A DNA stretch of 64,000 bases from Rhodococcus sp. 06-235-1A (GCF_002258785.1 NZ_NOYI01000012.1:310001-374000), one strand, 5' to 3'. Positions 1-9,205 are shown, numbered from the stretch's first letter. Translations and numbers: made by a program. The notes: a model not told the origin generated them from the letters alone.

Positions 1-1
1 G

Positions 2-1333
2 ATGCTGCTGGTGGATCCGTATCTCGATCTCGGCGGCGAGAGCGCCCTGTTCTTCATGGTCGTACTGGCCGTTGCGCTCCTGGGCGGCGTTGCGCCCGCG
101 GCACTGTCGGCGTTGATCGCAGGATTGTTGCTCAACTACTTCTTCGCCGACCCGCGGTACAGCTTCACCATCGCCGAACCCGACAACTTCGTCACCACCG
201 TGGTGCTGCTCATCATGGCAGTGGCAGTGGCATTCCTGGTCGACGCGGCTGCCCGACGCACCCGCGAAGCTCGGCGAGCGTCACAGGAGGCCGAGCTCCT
301 GACACTGTTCGCCGGAACGGTGCTGCGCGGCGGCGACATTCGAACGCTGTTGGAGCGAGTCCGCGAGACGTACTCCCAGCGCGCGGTCTCGATCATCAGA
401 GGTGCTGGTGTGATCGTCGAATCGGTCGGTGATTCTCCACCCGCCGTGCCCGATGACGCCGACACCGCGATCGACACCCCCGACGGTTCCTTCACGTTGC
501 TCCTGTCCGGTACCAAGACCGGTGCGCACGATCGACGTGTGCTCAGTGCCGTAGCCAACCAGGCCATGGGCCTGATCAGGCAGACCGAACTCGCCCAGGA
601 GGCCAGCGCCGCCGCAGGACTGAAGGAGGTCGACCGTCTTCGGCGGGCGCTGCTGTCCGCGGTCAGCCACGACCTACGAACGCCGCTCGCCGCGGTCAAG
701 GCTGCCGTGTCGAGTCTGCGTGCGACCGATGTCGAATTCTCTGCCGAGGACACCGCGGAGTTGTTGGCGACCATCGAGGAATCGACCGACCAACTGACGG
801 GTCTGGTGGGCAACCTGCTCGATTCGTCACGGTTGGCCGCGGGGGTCATTCAGCCGAGCCGGTCCATCGTGTACGTCGAAGACGCTGTGGACGCAGCGCT
901 CGTCGGAACGCACACTGGTCGCGAACTCGTCATCGTCGATGTCGACGACGTCGCGGTCTCCGCCGACGCAGGTCTGCTCGAGCGCGTGCTGGCGAATCTG
1001 ATCGACAACGCACTGCGACACGCCCCCGGATCGCCGGTACGGGTCGGGGCCGCCTACATCGGCGACCGAGCAGTGATCACCGTTGCCGACAGCGGCCCGG
1101 GGATCGCGCCCGGAAGCGAGGAAGCCGTCTTCGAGTCCTTCCAACGATCGGGCGACCGCGACAACACCACGGGTGTCGGGCTCGGGCTCTCCGTTGTGCG
1201 TGGGTTCGTCGAAGCCATGGGAGGCTCGGTGACGGTGTCCGACACTGCAGGTGGTGGTGTGACCATGACCGTCGAATTGGCGCGAGCGGAATCGACTGCC
1301 AGAAGCGACCTCTCCGAGCAGACCCATGGGTGA
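2..1333 (+). CDS. kdpD: Sensor histidine kinase KdpD, C-terminal part (5' end outside window)
   Basis: Membrane sensor kinase for potassium limitation and turgor; it phosphorylates KdpE to switch on the KdpFABC potassium ATPase. The visible 443 residues begin inside the four-helix membrane domain (hydrophobic stretches at about 13-33, 35-50 and 64-82). A linker/GAF-like region follows, then the HisKA box AVSHDLRTP with phospho-acceptor His about residue 223. The ATPase domain has N box NLIDNALRHAP, G1 DSGPGIAP and G2 GVGLGLSVV. The N-terminal KdpD sensor and USP domains would lie left of base 1, so the listed start is only the first in-frame ATG. The stop overlaps the kdpE start by 8 bases, a sign of one transcript. 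kdpFABC is not in the window. Confidence 0.93.
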   Translation: MLLVDPYLDLGGESALFFMVVLAVALLGGVAPAALSALIAGLLLNYFFADPRYSFTIAEPDNFVTTVVLLIMAVAVAFLVDAAARRTREARRASQEAELLTLFAGTVLRGGDIRTLLERVRETYSQRAVSIIRGAGVIVESVGDSPPAVPDDADTAIDTPDGSFTLLLSGTKTGAHDRRVLSAVANQAMGLIRQTELAQEASAAAGLKEVDRLRRALLSAVSHDLRTPLAAVKAAVSSLRATDVEFSAEDTAELLATIEESTDQLTGLVGNLLDSSRLAAGVIQPSRSIVYVEDAVDAALVGTHTGRELVIVDVDDVAVSADAGLLERVLANLIDNALRHAPGSPVRVGAAYIGDRAVITVADSGPGIAPGSEEAVFESFQRSGDRDNTTGVGLGLSVVRGFVEAMGGSVTVSDTAGGGVTMTVELARAESTARSDLSEQTHG

Positions 1334-2024
1334 ATCCCGTTCCGCGATCAAGGTTCTGGTTGTCGACGACGAACCGCAGATCGTGCGCGCATTGCGCATC
1401 AACCTCACCGCCCGCGGTTACGGCGTCGTCACCGCGGCCACCGGGACCGGCGCGCTACGCGCCATTGCGTCCGAACACCCCGATGTCGTGATCCTCGACC
1501 TCGGACTGCCCGATATCGGCGGACTGGACGTGCTCGCAGGATTGCGAGGATGGAGCGAGATTCCGGTGATCGTGCTGTCCGCGCGCACCGACAGCGGCGA
1601 CAAGATCGAAGCCCTGGACGCCGGTGCCGACGACTACATCACCAAACCGTTCGGGATGGACGAATTTCTGGCCCGGCTACGCGTCGCCGTCCGCAGACGA
1701 GCCATCAGGACGTCCCCTACGGACCCGCTCGTGACCACCTCGTCCTTCACGATCGATCTGGCCTCCAAGAGGGTGACCAGGGACGGCGAGATCGTGCACC
1801 TCACGCGCACCGAATGGGGAGTCCTCGAGATGCTGGCCCGCAATGCGGGCAAGCTGGTGGGGCAGAAAGAACTGCTCAGAACGGTGTGGGGTCCCGGGCA
1901 CGATCACGGATCCAACTATCTGCGGATCTACATGTCTCAACTCCGACGCAAGCTGGAAGTAGACCCGGGCAAGCCTCGGCATCTCATCACCGAGACGGGA
2001 ATGGGGTACCGACTCGTGGAATGA
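1326..2024 (+). CDS. kdpE: Response regulator KdpE
   Basis: OmpR/PhoB-type response regulator, 232 aa, the usual KdpE length. The receiver domain spans about 5-120, with acidic pocket VVDDE, phospho-acceptor Asp58 in VILDLGLP, Thr/Ser in VLSAR and Lys in the ITKPF motif. A winged-helix DNA-binding domain covers about 130-230 (LTRTEWGVLEML, then GSNYLRIYMSQLRRKLE). Its ATG lies inside the last codons of kdpD, so the two are translationally coupled. Known role of the family: activates the kdp potassium-uptake operon. The 3' end overlaps the convergent LysA-like gene by 38 bases. Confidence 0.95.
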   Translation: MGESRSAIKVLVVDDEPQIVRALRINLTARGYGVVTAATGTGALRAIASEHPDVVILDLGLPDIGGLDVLAGLRGWSEIPVIVLSARTDSGDKIEALDAGADDYITKPFGMDEFLARLRVAVRRRAIRTSPTDPLVTTSSFTIDLASKRVTRDGEIVHLTRTEWGVLEMLARNAGKLVGQKELLRTVWGPGHDHGSNYLRIYMSQLRRKLEVDPGKPRHLITETGMGYRLVE

Positions 2025-3192
2025 ACCGAACCGCCTGTGCGGGTAGCATATCCAGATGGTGGGCTTGTCCATCGGACAGTGTCAGGACGCTCGGGCAGTC
2101 ACCGGGACCGTCGACGATCGCGAGGACGTCACCGACTCGAACATCCGCCGGGAGCGACACTTCCGAGTGAATCACGCACCGGTGCCGAGGATCACTGCCA
2201 TCGGCGAGTACGAACAATTCCTCCCCGCCGAGGCTGTGACGGTTGGCGATGACCGCCGCGGCCGGGGCGCAACCGGTTCCACCGTCCAAGACCACGACGG
2301 CTCGTTGCGAATCCGTCCGGTCGATCGAACGGACACGGCACACCGTCACCACGGCCGCGTCGGTGATCGACTCCCCGGTCTCGACGGCGAGCTGTGGACG
2401 CGGGAAGCGATGCCGAATGCAGCCTTCGTCGACGGCGTCTTCGACGACGTCGGACAGGAGCGAAGTATCGAGTCCCGTCGGAGAATCGATCCGGAGATGG
2501 AGTCGATTACCGAGCACGCCGTGGTCTCGGTAGGCCTGAGCCATCACTCCGAGCGACTCGACGATCCGTGCGAACACCCCGTCGAGAGTGGACGCGCTGC
2601 ATTCGACACCATCGAATACCGTTGCAGGGCAGTCGACAACCTGAGCGATGACATTCTCCGCGTAGTCACGATTGCCGTCGGTGCTGACCAGAGTCGACTG
2701 TGCGAGGGCTACGGCACGGTCCGCATCCGGAACCCGGTGAATACCTGCGGCGACGACGAGTCGGCCCACTCGCTCACCCGCCGGAAGTGACAGCAGGAGA
2801 TCTGCAGCCTGCGCGCTCTGCGCTCGGCCGACGATGTGCGAGGGATCGACCCCGAGTTTCCGGGCGGACGACAACGCTGCCATCGAGTCGACGACCAGCG
2901 TCAAGTGCTGCTCCCCTATCCAGCGCGCGACAATCGGGGCCAGCACACTGCCTGGCTTGTAGAGCATTTCGGCTGTGCACGACCCGAGCGCGATGCGATT
3001 GCACCTACCGCGCAAGCTGGTTTCGTCGATCACGCACACCGGCGTCGAGTAACGATCGGCGATGTCGTCGAGGAACATTCCTGCCACGGTCACTCGACCG
3101 TGTCGATAATGCGTCGTACTCGGCCACACAGCATGATCCAACCGCGGCGACAGAGCACCTCTGAGCGACGGCAGATAATCCAACAGAGTCAT
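1987..3192 (-). CDS. LysA-like (fold-type III PLP decarboxylase family) protein, divergent
   Basis: 401 aa, weakly but colinearly like diaminopimelate decarboxylase: a start motif TPVCVIDETSLRGRC, a possible PLP-lysine motif MLYKPGS where LysA has YAVKAN, VETGESI where LysA has EPGRS, and VVLDGGTG near the C-terminal domain. Loss of the EPGR arginine and poor conservation suggest a different substrate or a non-catalytic protein. I start it at the ATG at 3192 because GAGGAG lies nine bases upstream; an upstream in-frame start would add about 50 residues that do not look coding. It is divergent from a shorter relative at 3427. The function is unknown; calling it DAP decarboxylase would overstate the evidence. 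Confidence 0.7.
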   Translation of the reverse strand: MTLLDYLPSLRGALSPRLDHAVWPSTTHYRHGRVTVAGMFLDDIADRYSTPVCVIDETSLRGRCNRIALGSCTAEMLYKPGSVLAPIVARWIGEQHLTLVVDSMAALSSARKLGVDPSHIVGRAQSAQAADLLLSLPAGERVGRLVVAAGIHRVPDADRAVALAQSTLVSTDGNRDYAENVIAQVVDCPATVFDGVECSASTLDGVFARIVESLGVMAQAYRDHGVLGNRLHLRIDSPTGLDTSLLSDVVEDAVDEGCIRHRFPRPQLAVETGESITDAAVVTVCRVRSIDRTDSQRAVVVLDGGTGCAPAAAVIANRHSLGGEELFVLADGSDPRHRCVIHSEVSLPADVRVGDVLAIVDGPGDCPSVLTLSDGQAHHLDMLPAQAVRFIPRVGTPFPSR

Positions 3193-3426
3193 CGAACACA
3201 TCTCCTCGTCGATACTGGGCCGAGTGCGGGCCTCCAGTCGATCATCGTCCCGATCGGAGGCGAACAGCCCTGCCTTGACGGGAAATTGACGCTGCGAACG
3301 AAGACCTTGACACCGCGGCAACAGATGCGACTCGACCATCTGCACCCCGTAAGAATCTCGGAGAGTCGCATCAAAACTCCGTCAACGAACCGCCCGAGCG
3401 GTTCGCGCGGGCGTATATCTGAGTGC
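3193..3426. promoter_or_regulatory. Divergent intergenic region between the two LysA-like genes
   Basis: 234 bases without a convincing gene between oppositely directed LysA-like genes. It must hold both promoters. GAGGAG at the left edge serves the minus-strand gene. I see no clear operator palindrome, so shared regulation is inferred only from the arrangement. Confidence 0.45.
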
Positions 3427-4110
3427 ATGACACTCTCGCTCGAAGCGCCCGATCACTCGACACAACTGCACAATTCGATCCACCTCATGCGTCGGGTCAT
3501 GCCGGGGGTCGGTTTCGGTGTCCGCGCGGCCGAGCTCGGCGACCACGCTGTCGCCACCTGGGTACGGAACTCCGGTGTCACCGTCCTCGCGCACGATGAC
3601 GACGAGCTCGATCGTGTGCAGCTCAGCGGGATTCGACCGAACCAAATCGTGTTTCGATGCGGAGCCGGCACCGACGGTATCCGCAATGCCGTGCACCGCG
3701 GGGTGTTCCGCTTCGTCGTCGGCACGGAGCCGCAGATCGCTCGATTGACAGAGTGCGCGCAACGAACGAAATATGTCTACCTCGACAGCGATGCGGCGGC
3801 AGTACTCGGCGGTCACCGAGTGCAGGCGGTCGGCCTCCACAGCGACGTCAGCAACTCCGGCGACCCGGACGAGTGGGCCTCGGCGGCCGAAAGACTGCTG
3901 CGGCGAGCATCCGAGTCCACGACGTGCGGGTCACCGGTGCACCGCATCATTCTGAGCGGAGGATCGACCGAGGCGTGGATGAACTGTTCCGTCCCGTACC
4001 AGACGTCCGTCGTGCGCGCTGTGGACGCTGCACTGCGTGACGGGTGCACCCGATGGAATCTGCCGCGGCCTGCTGTCTCGGTGATACCGGCGCAGGCGGC
4101 GACCCGCTGA
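3427..4110 (+). CDS. Short LysA-like barrel protein, likely non-catalytic
   Basis: 227 aa. The sequence tracks the PLP-binding barrel of LysA-type decarboxylases: GFGVRAAELGDHAV in the place of YAVKAN..., then QIVFRCGAGTDGIRNAV like the IVF.G..K....I..A segment, and VQAVGLHSDVSN like the G.H.HIGSQ strand. The PLP lysine position is Arg (GVRAA) and the whole C-terminal beta domain is missing, since family enzymes are about 400-450 aa. It is therefore probably a pseudoenzyme or binding protein. The ATG at 3427 is the first plausible start after the divergent promoter region. Identification rests on alignment by eye. Confidence 0.6.
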   Translation: MTLSLEAPDHSTQLHNSIHLMRRVMPGVGFGVRAAELGDHAVATWVRNSGVTVLAHDDDELDRVQLSGIRPNQIVFRCGAGTDGIRNAVHRGVFRFVVGTEPQIARLTECAQRTKYVYLDSDAAAVLGGHRVQAVGLHSDVSNSGDPDEWASAAERLLRRASESTTCGSPVHRIILSGGSTEAWMNCSVPYQTSVVRAVDAALRDGCTRWNLPRPAVSVIPAQAATR

Positions 4111-4178
4111 CTTCTCCTGGAGATGGCGTATACCGTCGGGTGGACAGAACTTCCGTCCCGAGAAGGAGCGTTCACTCG

Positions 4179-4901
4179 ATGGCCGATATCGATTTCTATT
4201 TCGATCCGGTGTGCCCGTTCGCCTGGATGACCAGCAAGTGGGTCCGCAAGGTCCAAGCCCAGCGCGAGTACACCGTCGACTGGCGGTTCATCTCGCTGCG
4301 ACTGCTCAATTCCCACATCGACTACGACGCTCACTTTCCGCCCGAGTACGAGGCCGGCCACACGGCGGGTCTACGACTGTTGCGGGCCGCTGCCTCTGTT
4401 CGTCGTGAGCATGGGTCGGACGCTGTCGGACCGCTGTACGAGGCCCTCGGAACGCGCATCTTCGACACCGAGGTAGTGCCCGACGACGCTGCGAGCCACG
4501 GCCATCGGGGCACTGCAGAATTTTTCGGGCCGATCCTCGAAGAACTCGGTTTGCCCACCCGTCACACTGCAGCACTGGATGATTCGACTCTGGACGACGA
4601 GATCCGGGCCGAAACCGATCATGCTCTCTCGCTCACCGGCAAGGACGTCGGAACCCCCATCATCGCCTTCGAGCCGCCGGACGGTGTCGCGTTCTTCGGT
4701 CCCGTGATCAGCAGGCTCCCCAGCGACGAGGAGGCAGTAGCGCTGTGGGACAACGTGATCGGACTCGCTCGATTCTCCGGTTTCGCCGAGATGAAGCGCA
4801 GCCTGCGTGAGCTCCCCCAGCTGAAAGCGCTGGGGGTTCAGGAGGACGAGGTAGGCGTGCAACAAGACTGGCACGCCGGGAGTCGACGACAGAAAAGGTG
4901 A
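4179..4901 (+). CDS. DsbA-family mycothiol-dependent nitroreductase (Rv2466c-like)
   Basis: 240 aa thioredoxin-fold/DsbA-family protein. The active-site motif FDPVCPFAW (Cys12) matches the FDPxCPWAW motif of the mycobacterial mycothiol-dependent reductase Rv2466c. The C-terminal part GTPIIAF...VAFFGPVISRLP also follows that family, including the cis-Pro in the GTP motif. Family members use mycothiol and act in oxidative stress and nitro-compound reduction in the cytoplasm. AGAAGGAG at 4161-4168 sits ten bases before the ATG at 4179 and decides the start. The tail after about residue 215 is longer than in the mycobacterial protein. Confidence 0.82.
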   Translation: MADIDFYFDPVCPFAWMTSKWVRKVQAQREYTVDWRFISLRLLNSHIDYDAHFPPEYEAGHTAGLRLLRAAASVRREHGSDAVGPLYEALGTRIFDTEVVPDDAASHGHRGTAEFFGPILEELGLPTRHTAALDDSTLDDEIRAETDHALSLTGKDVGTPIIAFEPPDGVAFFGPVISRLPSDEEAVALWDNVIGLARFSGFAEMKRSLRELPQLKALGVQEDEVGVQQDWHAGSRRQKR

Positions 4902-4914
4902 TGCGTCGGCGGGA

Positions 4915-5532
4915 TCAGCCGCCTCGCACGTCGTCCATGTTGCCGGCCCCCGGGGTTCCCGCGTCGAGTCCGTAACGCAGGTACACGGTGCCTTTGCCTC
5001 CGACGGCCGGTGGCTCGAGCAACGTCAAGTTGCTGGGCACGGTGCCGTCGGCGAAGACTCTCTTTCCCACTCCGAGAACGATGGGGTGCACCCATAGATC
5101 GAGCCGATCGAACAGCTTCTCGCGCAACAGAGTCTGAACCAGATCGAGGCTTCCGACTACCTTGATGTGGTCGTGCCTCTCTCGGATTTCACGCACTGCG
5201 CCGACCAGGTCCGGTCCGAGTTGGGTCGAACCATCCCACGGCAGATCGGGTGTGCCACGCGAGGCCACGTATTTGGGGATCGCGTTGAACAACGTTGCGA
5301 ACGAATCGTTTTGGTTCGGCCAGTACGCAGCGAAGATGTCATAGGTGCGCCGACCGAGCAGGAGCGCATCGGTGCCCTCGTATGCGGCGACAACTTGCGC
5401 CCCGGAGACCTGGTCGAGCAGAGGGACCTGCCAGCCACCGAAGGGGAAGTTCTCGGGATCTTCCTCGGGGCTCCCGGGTGATTGTGCGACGAGGTCTAGC
5501 GTGGCGAAAAGCTCCAACGTGATGAGGCCCAT
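4915..5532 (-). CDS. Dihydrofolate reductase / RibD C-terminal family protein
   Basis: 205 aa. It begins LITLELFATLDLV, has the LLLGRRTYDIF motif around residue 58, and ends with HPIVLGVGKRVF, all typical of the YyaP/RibD-C NADPH-dependent reductase fold. Such proteins are common stress-associated reductases in actinobacteria, usually with unknown substrate; they are not the housekeeping FolA. AGGAG precedes the ATG by seven bases. It is the first of several small minus-strand genes between 4.9 and 7.7 kb, each with its own ribosome-binding site. Confidence 0.8.
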   Translation of the reverse strand: MGLITLELFATLDLVAQSPGSPEEDPENFPFGGWQVPLLDQVSGAQVVAAYEGTDALLLGRRTYDIFAAYWPNQNDSFATLFNAIPKYVASRGTPDLPWDGSTQLGPDLVGAVREIRERHDHIKVVGSLDLVQTLLREKLFDRLDLWVHPIVLGVGKRVFADGTVPSNLTLLEPPAVGGKGTVYLRYGLDAGTPGAGNMDDVRGG

Positions 5533-5577
5533 GATTACTCCTGGTTCGGTGGGTTTTTCTGTGTGACGAAACCTTGT

Positions 5578-6444
5578 TCAGCCCAGAGCTTTCCGCAGAC
5601 TCTCGGCAAATTCTGTCGGCTTTCCGGTCTGACCGAATTCGCCGCCGAGGAAGCCCGAGTGGCCACCGGGAAAGACGATCGGCTCCGATCCGAGCAGCGC
5701 CGCAGTCGAATACGCTGCGCGAGCCGCGATGTGACCGTCCTCGGGACCGCCGGATTCTTCCCCTACGCCGATCACCACCGCGGTGGGTGAAGCACGCAAC
5801 GCCTCGACGTCCGGTGCGAAATCCACTCCGCCCCCGCGCATGTTGGACATCAGCGCATCGTCGCGGGTTCCGTCGTCCTCGGCTGGGAGGCCGAACTGCG
5901 CCGGGTCCGGTGCCAGGCGTGCGAAGAACGCGTCGTCGATCGGTCCTACGTGCATCAGCAGCGACATGAACTGGGCCATGGCCGGCCCGCGGCCGTGAGC
6001 GTCGTACGTGGTCACCATGTTCGCGCACACTGTCGCGATGTTTTCGCGGTCCGGCAGAGTGCCTCCGGCGGGTGGTTCGTGGGCCACCAACGTCCGAACA
6101 TCGGACGGGTACCTGCTGACGAGCACCAGCGCATTGACCGCACCCCCGCTGGAGGCGAACACATCGACAGGCCCGTGGCCGACGGCGGTGAGCACTGCAT
6201 GCAGGTCGTCGGCGTGTTCGCCGAAGGTGACTGCGGAGGTCGCGTCGTCTCGTCTACTACGTCCGACATTTCTGGGGTCGTACGTGACGACCACCCGGTC
6301 GCGGAAGTGCGATGCCAACGTCCCGAACCCGCTCGCATCCATCGGTGAGCCGATGAGCACCAAGGGGGTGACACCTGGCTCGAGGTCACCGATCACGTCA
6401 TAGGTCAGGGTCGCACCGGGAACGGAAACGGTCTGTGTCGTCAT
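5578..6444 (-). CDS. Alpha/beta-fold hydrolase
   Basis: 288 aa, full length for the family. It shows the oxyanion region LVLIGSPMDASGF, YDPRNVGRS after strand 4, a nucleophile elbow DVFASSGGAVNAL (S-S-G-G in place of the common GxSxG) and a late FPGGHSGF that supplies the catalytic His. The acid is probably an Asp/Glu before that segment. The substrate cannot be read from sequence. It shares orientation with the DHFR-like gene 45 bases downstream. Confidence 0.8.
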   Translation of the reverse strand: MTTQTVSVPGATLTYDVIGDLEPGVTPLVLIGSPMDASGFGTLASHFRDRVVVTYDPRNVGRSRRDDATSAVTFGEHADDLHAVLTAVGHGPVDVFASSGGAVNALVLVSRYPSDVRTLVAHEPPAGGTLPDRENIATVCANMVTTYDAHGRGPAMAQFMSLLMHVGPIDDAFFARLAPDPAQFGLPAEDDGTRDDALMSNMRGGGVDFAPDVEALRASPTAVVIGVGEESGGPEDGHIAARAAYSTAALLGSEPIVFPGGHSGFLGGEFGQTGKPTEFAESLRKALG

Positions 6445-6491
6445 GCTCGTGTGGACCTCGATCCGAGCGAAAACTCACCGGGAGGTGCCGC

Positions 6492-6929
6492 CTAGTCGTA
6501 GAGAACCGCGGTGCCCGTCTGTCTCAACTTCTCGAGACCGTCTCTGAAACGCTGCAGGTACCCGGGTGAGTGTCCTACCCAGTCGGTCGTCTCCTCGACT
6601 ATGCGCACCGGTTCCGCGCTGCGATAGGAGTGCGTCGGGTTGCCGGGGAACTTCTTGTCCGTCACGTTCGGGTCGTCCTCAACACGGCCGGTCGGCTGCA
6701 CGATGTAGACCCGCGGATTCCCCTCGCCGACGGCCATCTCGGCTGCCAGCACAGCACCGTCCAGCACTTTGGTCATGTAGATGTAGTTCGAGATGTGCTC
6801 GGGACGGTAGTTCGAGCGATAACCGGGGACCAGAAAATCACCGGCCTCGAGATCGGCTTTGGTGCCATGAAAGTAAGCACCGGATTCGTGCACTCGAAAA
6901 CGCTCCGGTGTATCGGCCATGTCTGCCAT
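6492..6929 (-). CDS. arr: NAD+-rifampin ADP-ribosyltransferase Arr
   Basis: 145 aa, the standard Arr size. The family pattern is clear: YFHGTKADLEAGDFLVPG near the N-terminus, NYIYMTKVLDGAVLAAEMA, and RVYIVQPTGRVEDDPN, followed by FPGNPTHSYRS. Arr transfers ADP-ribose from NAD+ to the C23 hydroxyl of rifamycins and inactivates them in the cytoplasm. GGAGGG seven bases before the ATG at 6929 fixes the start; upstream in-frame codons lack a site. Chromosomal Arr is widespread in environmental actinobacteria and nothing nearby marks recent transfer. Confidence 0.93.
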   Translation of the reverse strand: MADMADTPERFRVHESGAYFHGTKADLEAGDFLVPGYRSNYRPEHISNYIYMTKVLDGAVLAAEMAVGEGNPRVYIVQPTGRVEDDPNVTDKKFPGNPTHSYRSAEPVRIVEETTDWVGHSPGYLQRFRDGLEKLRQTGTAVLYD

Positions 6930-7039
6930 AGAAATCCCTCCGTGTCGGTAGCCGGAAGATTGTGCATGCTCGACGGGGTCTTGCCGCAAGCCCCCACCCC
7001 GGCGATACACTGAAAGCAACAGCAGGCGTGCGACCTACA

Positions 7040-7687
7040 TCAATTCCGCTCTGCGGGGCGGTAGCCGACAGTCCCGACGCGAACCTGGATATGGCCACCG
7101 CGGACAGCGCGGGCCGAAAGATCCCGCAGCACTGGCGTCATCGCCGTCCACGGATGAGCCTCGATATTCGACCCACCGAGTCGACACGCAAGCGTCGCCA
7201 GCGGGGTCCACCCCGCCGCCCGTCCGATGGGACGCTGCATGTCGACGACAGCCACGACGCCGCCCGCTCTCGTCGCCGCGATCATCGCCTCGAGGGCCGC
7301 CTGCCATGGCGTCATCAGCGACAGCGCGTAGGTGCTCAGGGCCGCATCGAACGGGGCCTGTTCCCCCAGATCCGCGGACGTCAGGGCGGTGGCGTCGGCT
7401 GCGACGAGCGTGACGTTGCCCCAACCGAACCGGTCGGCTCGCCGTCGGGCCTGTTCGAGCATCTGCGGGCTGGCGTCGACTCCGGTGATCGAGCCGGTCG
7501 GGCCGACCATTCGCTGCAGCCCCGCGAAATTCAGCCCCGTCCCGCAGCCGAGGTCCAGAACATGGCTCCCCACAGGCAGATTCAGCAACTCGAACGCCGC
7601 CTCCCGCCCGGCGCGATACACCGGCCACTCGAAGGAGATCACGTCGTACAGGCGCGCCGAGACGGTGTACTTGGTCGGTCGTCTCAT
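7040..7687 (-). CDS. SAM-dependent class I methyltransferase
   Basis: 215 aa with a Rossmann methyltransferase core: motif I HVLDLGCGTGLNF, motif II ITGVDASPQML, and VTLVAADATAL for the adenine-side Asp. The rest fits the small-molecule/UbiE-like group. The ATG at 7687 has GGAGAG six to seven bases upstream; a TTG five codons earlier overlaps that site and is less likely. It is divergent from the flavoprotein gene at 7724 with only 36 bases between starts. The substrate is unknown. Confidence 0.8.
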   Translation of the reverse strand: MRRPTKYTVSARLYDVISFEWPVYRAGREAAFELLNLPVGSHVLDLGCGTGLNFAGLQRMVGPTGSITGVDASPQMLEQARRRADRFGWGNVTLVAADATALTSADLGEQAPFDAALSTYALSLMTPWQAALEAMIAATRAGGVVAVVDMQRPIGRAAGWTPLATLACRLGGSNIEAHPWTAMTPVLRDLSARAVRGGHIQVRVGTVGYRPAERN

Positions 7688-7723
7688 CTCGGGTCTCTCC
7701 AAGGCGCAGGCATAGTGGGAGGT

Positions 7724-9205
7724 ATGGGAATCCGTCGTTCGTCTTCGAGTGTGCCCGAGAACCGCGCCGACGTGGTCGTGGTGGGCGGCGGCACCGCCGG
7801 CATCGTGGCGGCGAAGACCGCAGCGGGTTTCGGCGTTCGTGTCCTATTGATCGAGCGGGACCGCACCGGCGGCGACTGCCTGTGGACCGGCTGCGTGCCG
7901 TCCAAAGCGCTGCTCGCGGCTGCTTCGGTGGCGCAGACGGTTCGATCCGCGTCCCGGTTCGGCATCGTCACCCAGCCACCGAGTGTGGATTTCGCGCGCG
8001 TGATGCAGCACGTGCACAGTGCGATTGCCGAGATCGCGCCGATCGATTCACCGGAGGCCCTGACCGAGGCCGGAGTGCATGTAATCCACGGTGACGCCGT
8101 ATTCACCGGGCCGAACACCGTTTCCGTCGGTACGCGGACCCTGGATTTCGGCCACGCGATCGTGACCACCGGAGCCCATCCCACGGTGCCGGCGATCGAC
8201 GGCCTCGAGCACGTGGACTACCTGACCAGCGATACCCTGTGGGATCTGAAGGACCTACCGCAGCGACTACTGATCGTCGGGGCCGGATCGGTGGGTTGCG
8301 AAATGGCGCAAGCATTCTCGCGCCTCGGATCGGACGTGACTCTCGTCGGAAGGTCGGGCACGATCCTGCCACGCGAGGATGCGTCGGCGACCTCGATTCT
8401 CACGCAGGCACTGACAGACGAGGTCGTGCGCGTTCTGACCTCCACCGCCGTTGTGCAGATCGAGGAGGGTTCGGCGACCACCGACACGGGCGTAGACATC
8501 GCTTTCGACCGAGTGCTCGTCGCCACCGGGCGGACTCCGCGGACCGCGGAGCTCGGCTTGGACTCTGCCGGTGTGGAATTGGACCACAAGGGATTCGTTC
8601 AGGTCGACGAGAATCTACGGACCACCAATCCCCGCATCTGGGCGGCCGGAGATCTCACCGGCCATCCGCAGTTCACTCATACCGCCGGTGTGCACGGCAG
8701 TCTGGCCGCCGGCAACGCGGTCCTTGGCCTTCATCGAAAGGTGAGTACGACGGGAACCCCGCGGGTGACGTTCACCGATCCCGAGATCGCCTCGGCGGGA
8801 ATCGATGTGCGAACCGCGCGGCAGCGCGGACTTCGACTGCAGACTCTGGCCCACCACCACGTCGATCGCGCCGTGACCGAGGGGGCAACGAACGGATCGA
8901 CGACGCTCGTGCTCGACGCCAAGCGACGCATCGTCGGAGCCTGCGTGGTGGGACCGCGAGCGGGCGAGACGATCGGGGAGTTGATCATCGCCATCGAGCA
9001 GGGCCTGCGTACCCGAGATCTCGCCGGAGCCACCCATCCGTATCCGACGTACAACGACGGGCCGTGGAACGCGGCGATAGCGGACATGAAGGCGCAGTTG
9101 GGTTCTCCGCTGATTTCCCGCGCAACGGCCGCACTGGCGAAGGTGCGCGGCGCTTGGATCAGGAGAGCGCGCGATACCCGGCGAAGATCCGCTGGGTCGA
9201 GCTGA
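7724..9205 (+). CDS. FAD-dependent pyridine nucleotide-disulfide oxidoreductase (MerA/Lpd-like)
   Basis: 493 aa. It has an FAD motif VVVGGGTAGIVAAKTA, the redox disulfide GGDCLWTGCVPSK (Cys52/Cys57), an NAD(P) motif IVGAGSVGCEMAQAF, the second FAD motif IWAAGDLTG, and a C-terminal dimerisation domain. HPYPTYNDG stands where lipoamide dehydrogenase has HAHPTLSE. It lacks the N-terminal metal-binding domain and C-terminal Cys pair of true mercuric reductase, so it is better called MerA-like or a soluble flavoprotein reductase. GGGAGG precedes the ATG at 7724. Its 3' end overlaps the convergent gene by 47 bases. Confidence 0.85.
   Translation: MGIRRSSSSVPENRADVVVVGGGTAGIVAAKTAAGFGVRVLLIERDRTGGDCLWTGCVPSKALLAAASVAQTVRSASRFGIVTQPPSVDFARVMQHVHSAIAEIAPIDSPEALTEAGVHVIHGDAVFTGPNTVSVGTRTLDFGHAIVTTGAHPTVPAIDGLEHVDYLTSDTLWDLKDLPQRLLIVGAGSVGCEMAQAFSRLGSDVTLVGRSGTILPREDASATSILTQALTDEVVRVLTSTAVVQIEEGSATTDTGVDIAFDRVLVATGRTPRTAELGLDSAGVELDHKGFVQVDENLRTTNPRIWAAGDLTGHPQFTHTAGVHGSLAAGNAVLGLHRKVSTTGTPRVTFTDPEIASAGIDVRTARQRGLRLQTLAHHHVDRAVTEGATNGSTTLVLDAKRRIVGACVVGPRAGETIGELIIAIEQGLRTRDLAGATHPYPTYNDGPWNAAIADMKAQLGSPLISRATAALAKVRGAWIRRARDTRRRSAGSS

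Noticed and set aside
2-1333. Reading kdpD as complete from the ATG at base 2
   Set aside because: The first residues sit inside the membrane domain, and family members have a long N-terminal sensor part.
6492-6929. arr as a recently acquired resistance gene
   Set aside because: No integron, IS or composition change nearby; chromosomal arr is normal in this group.
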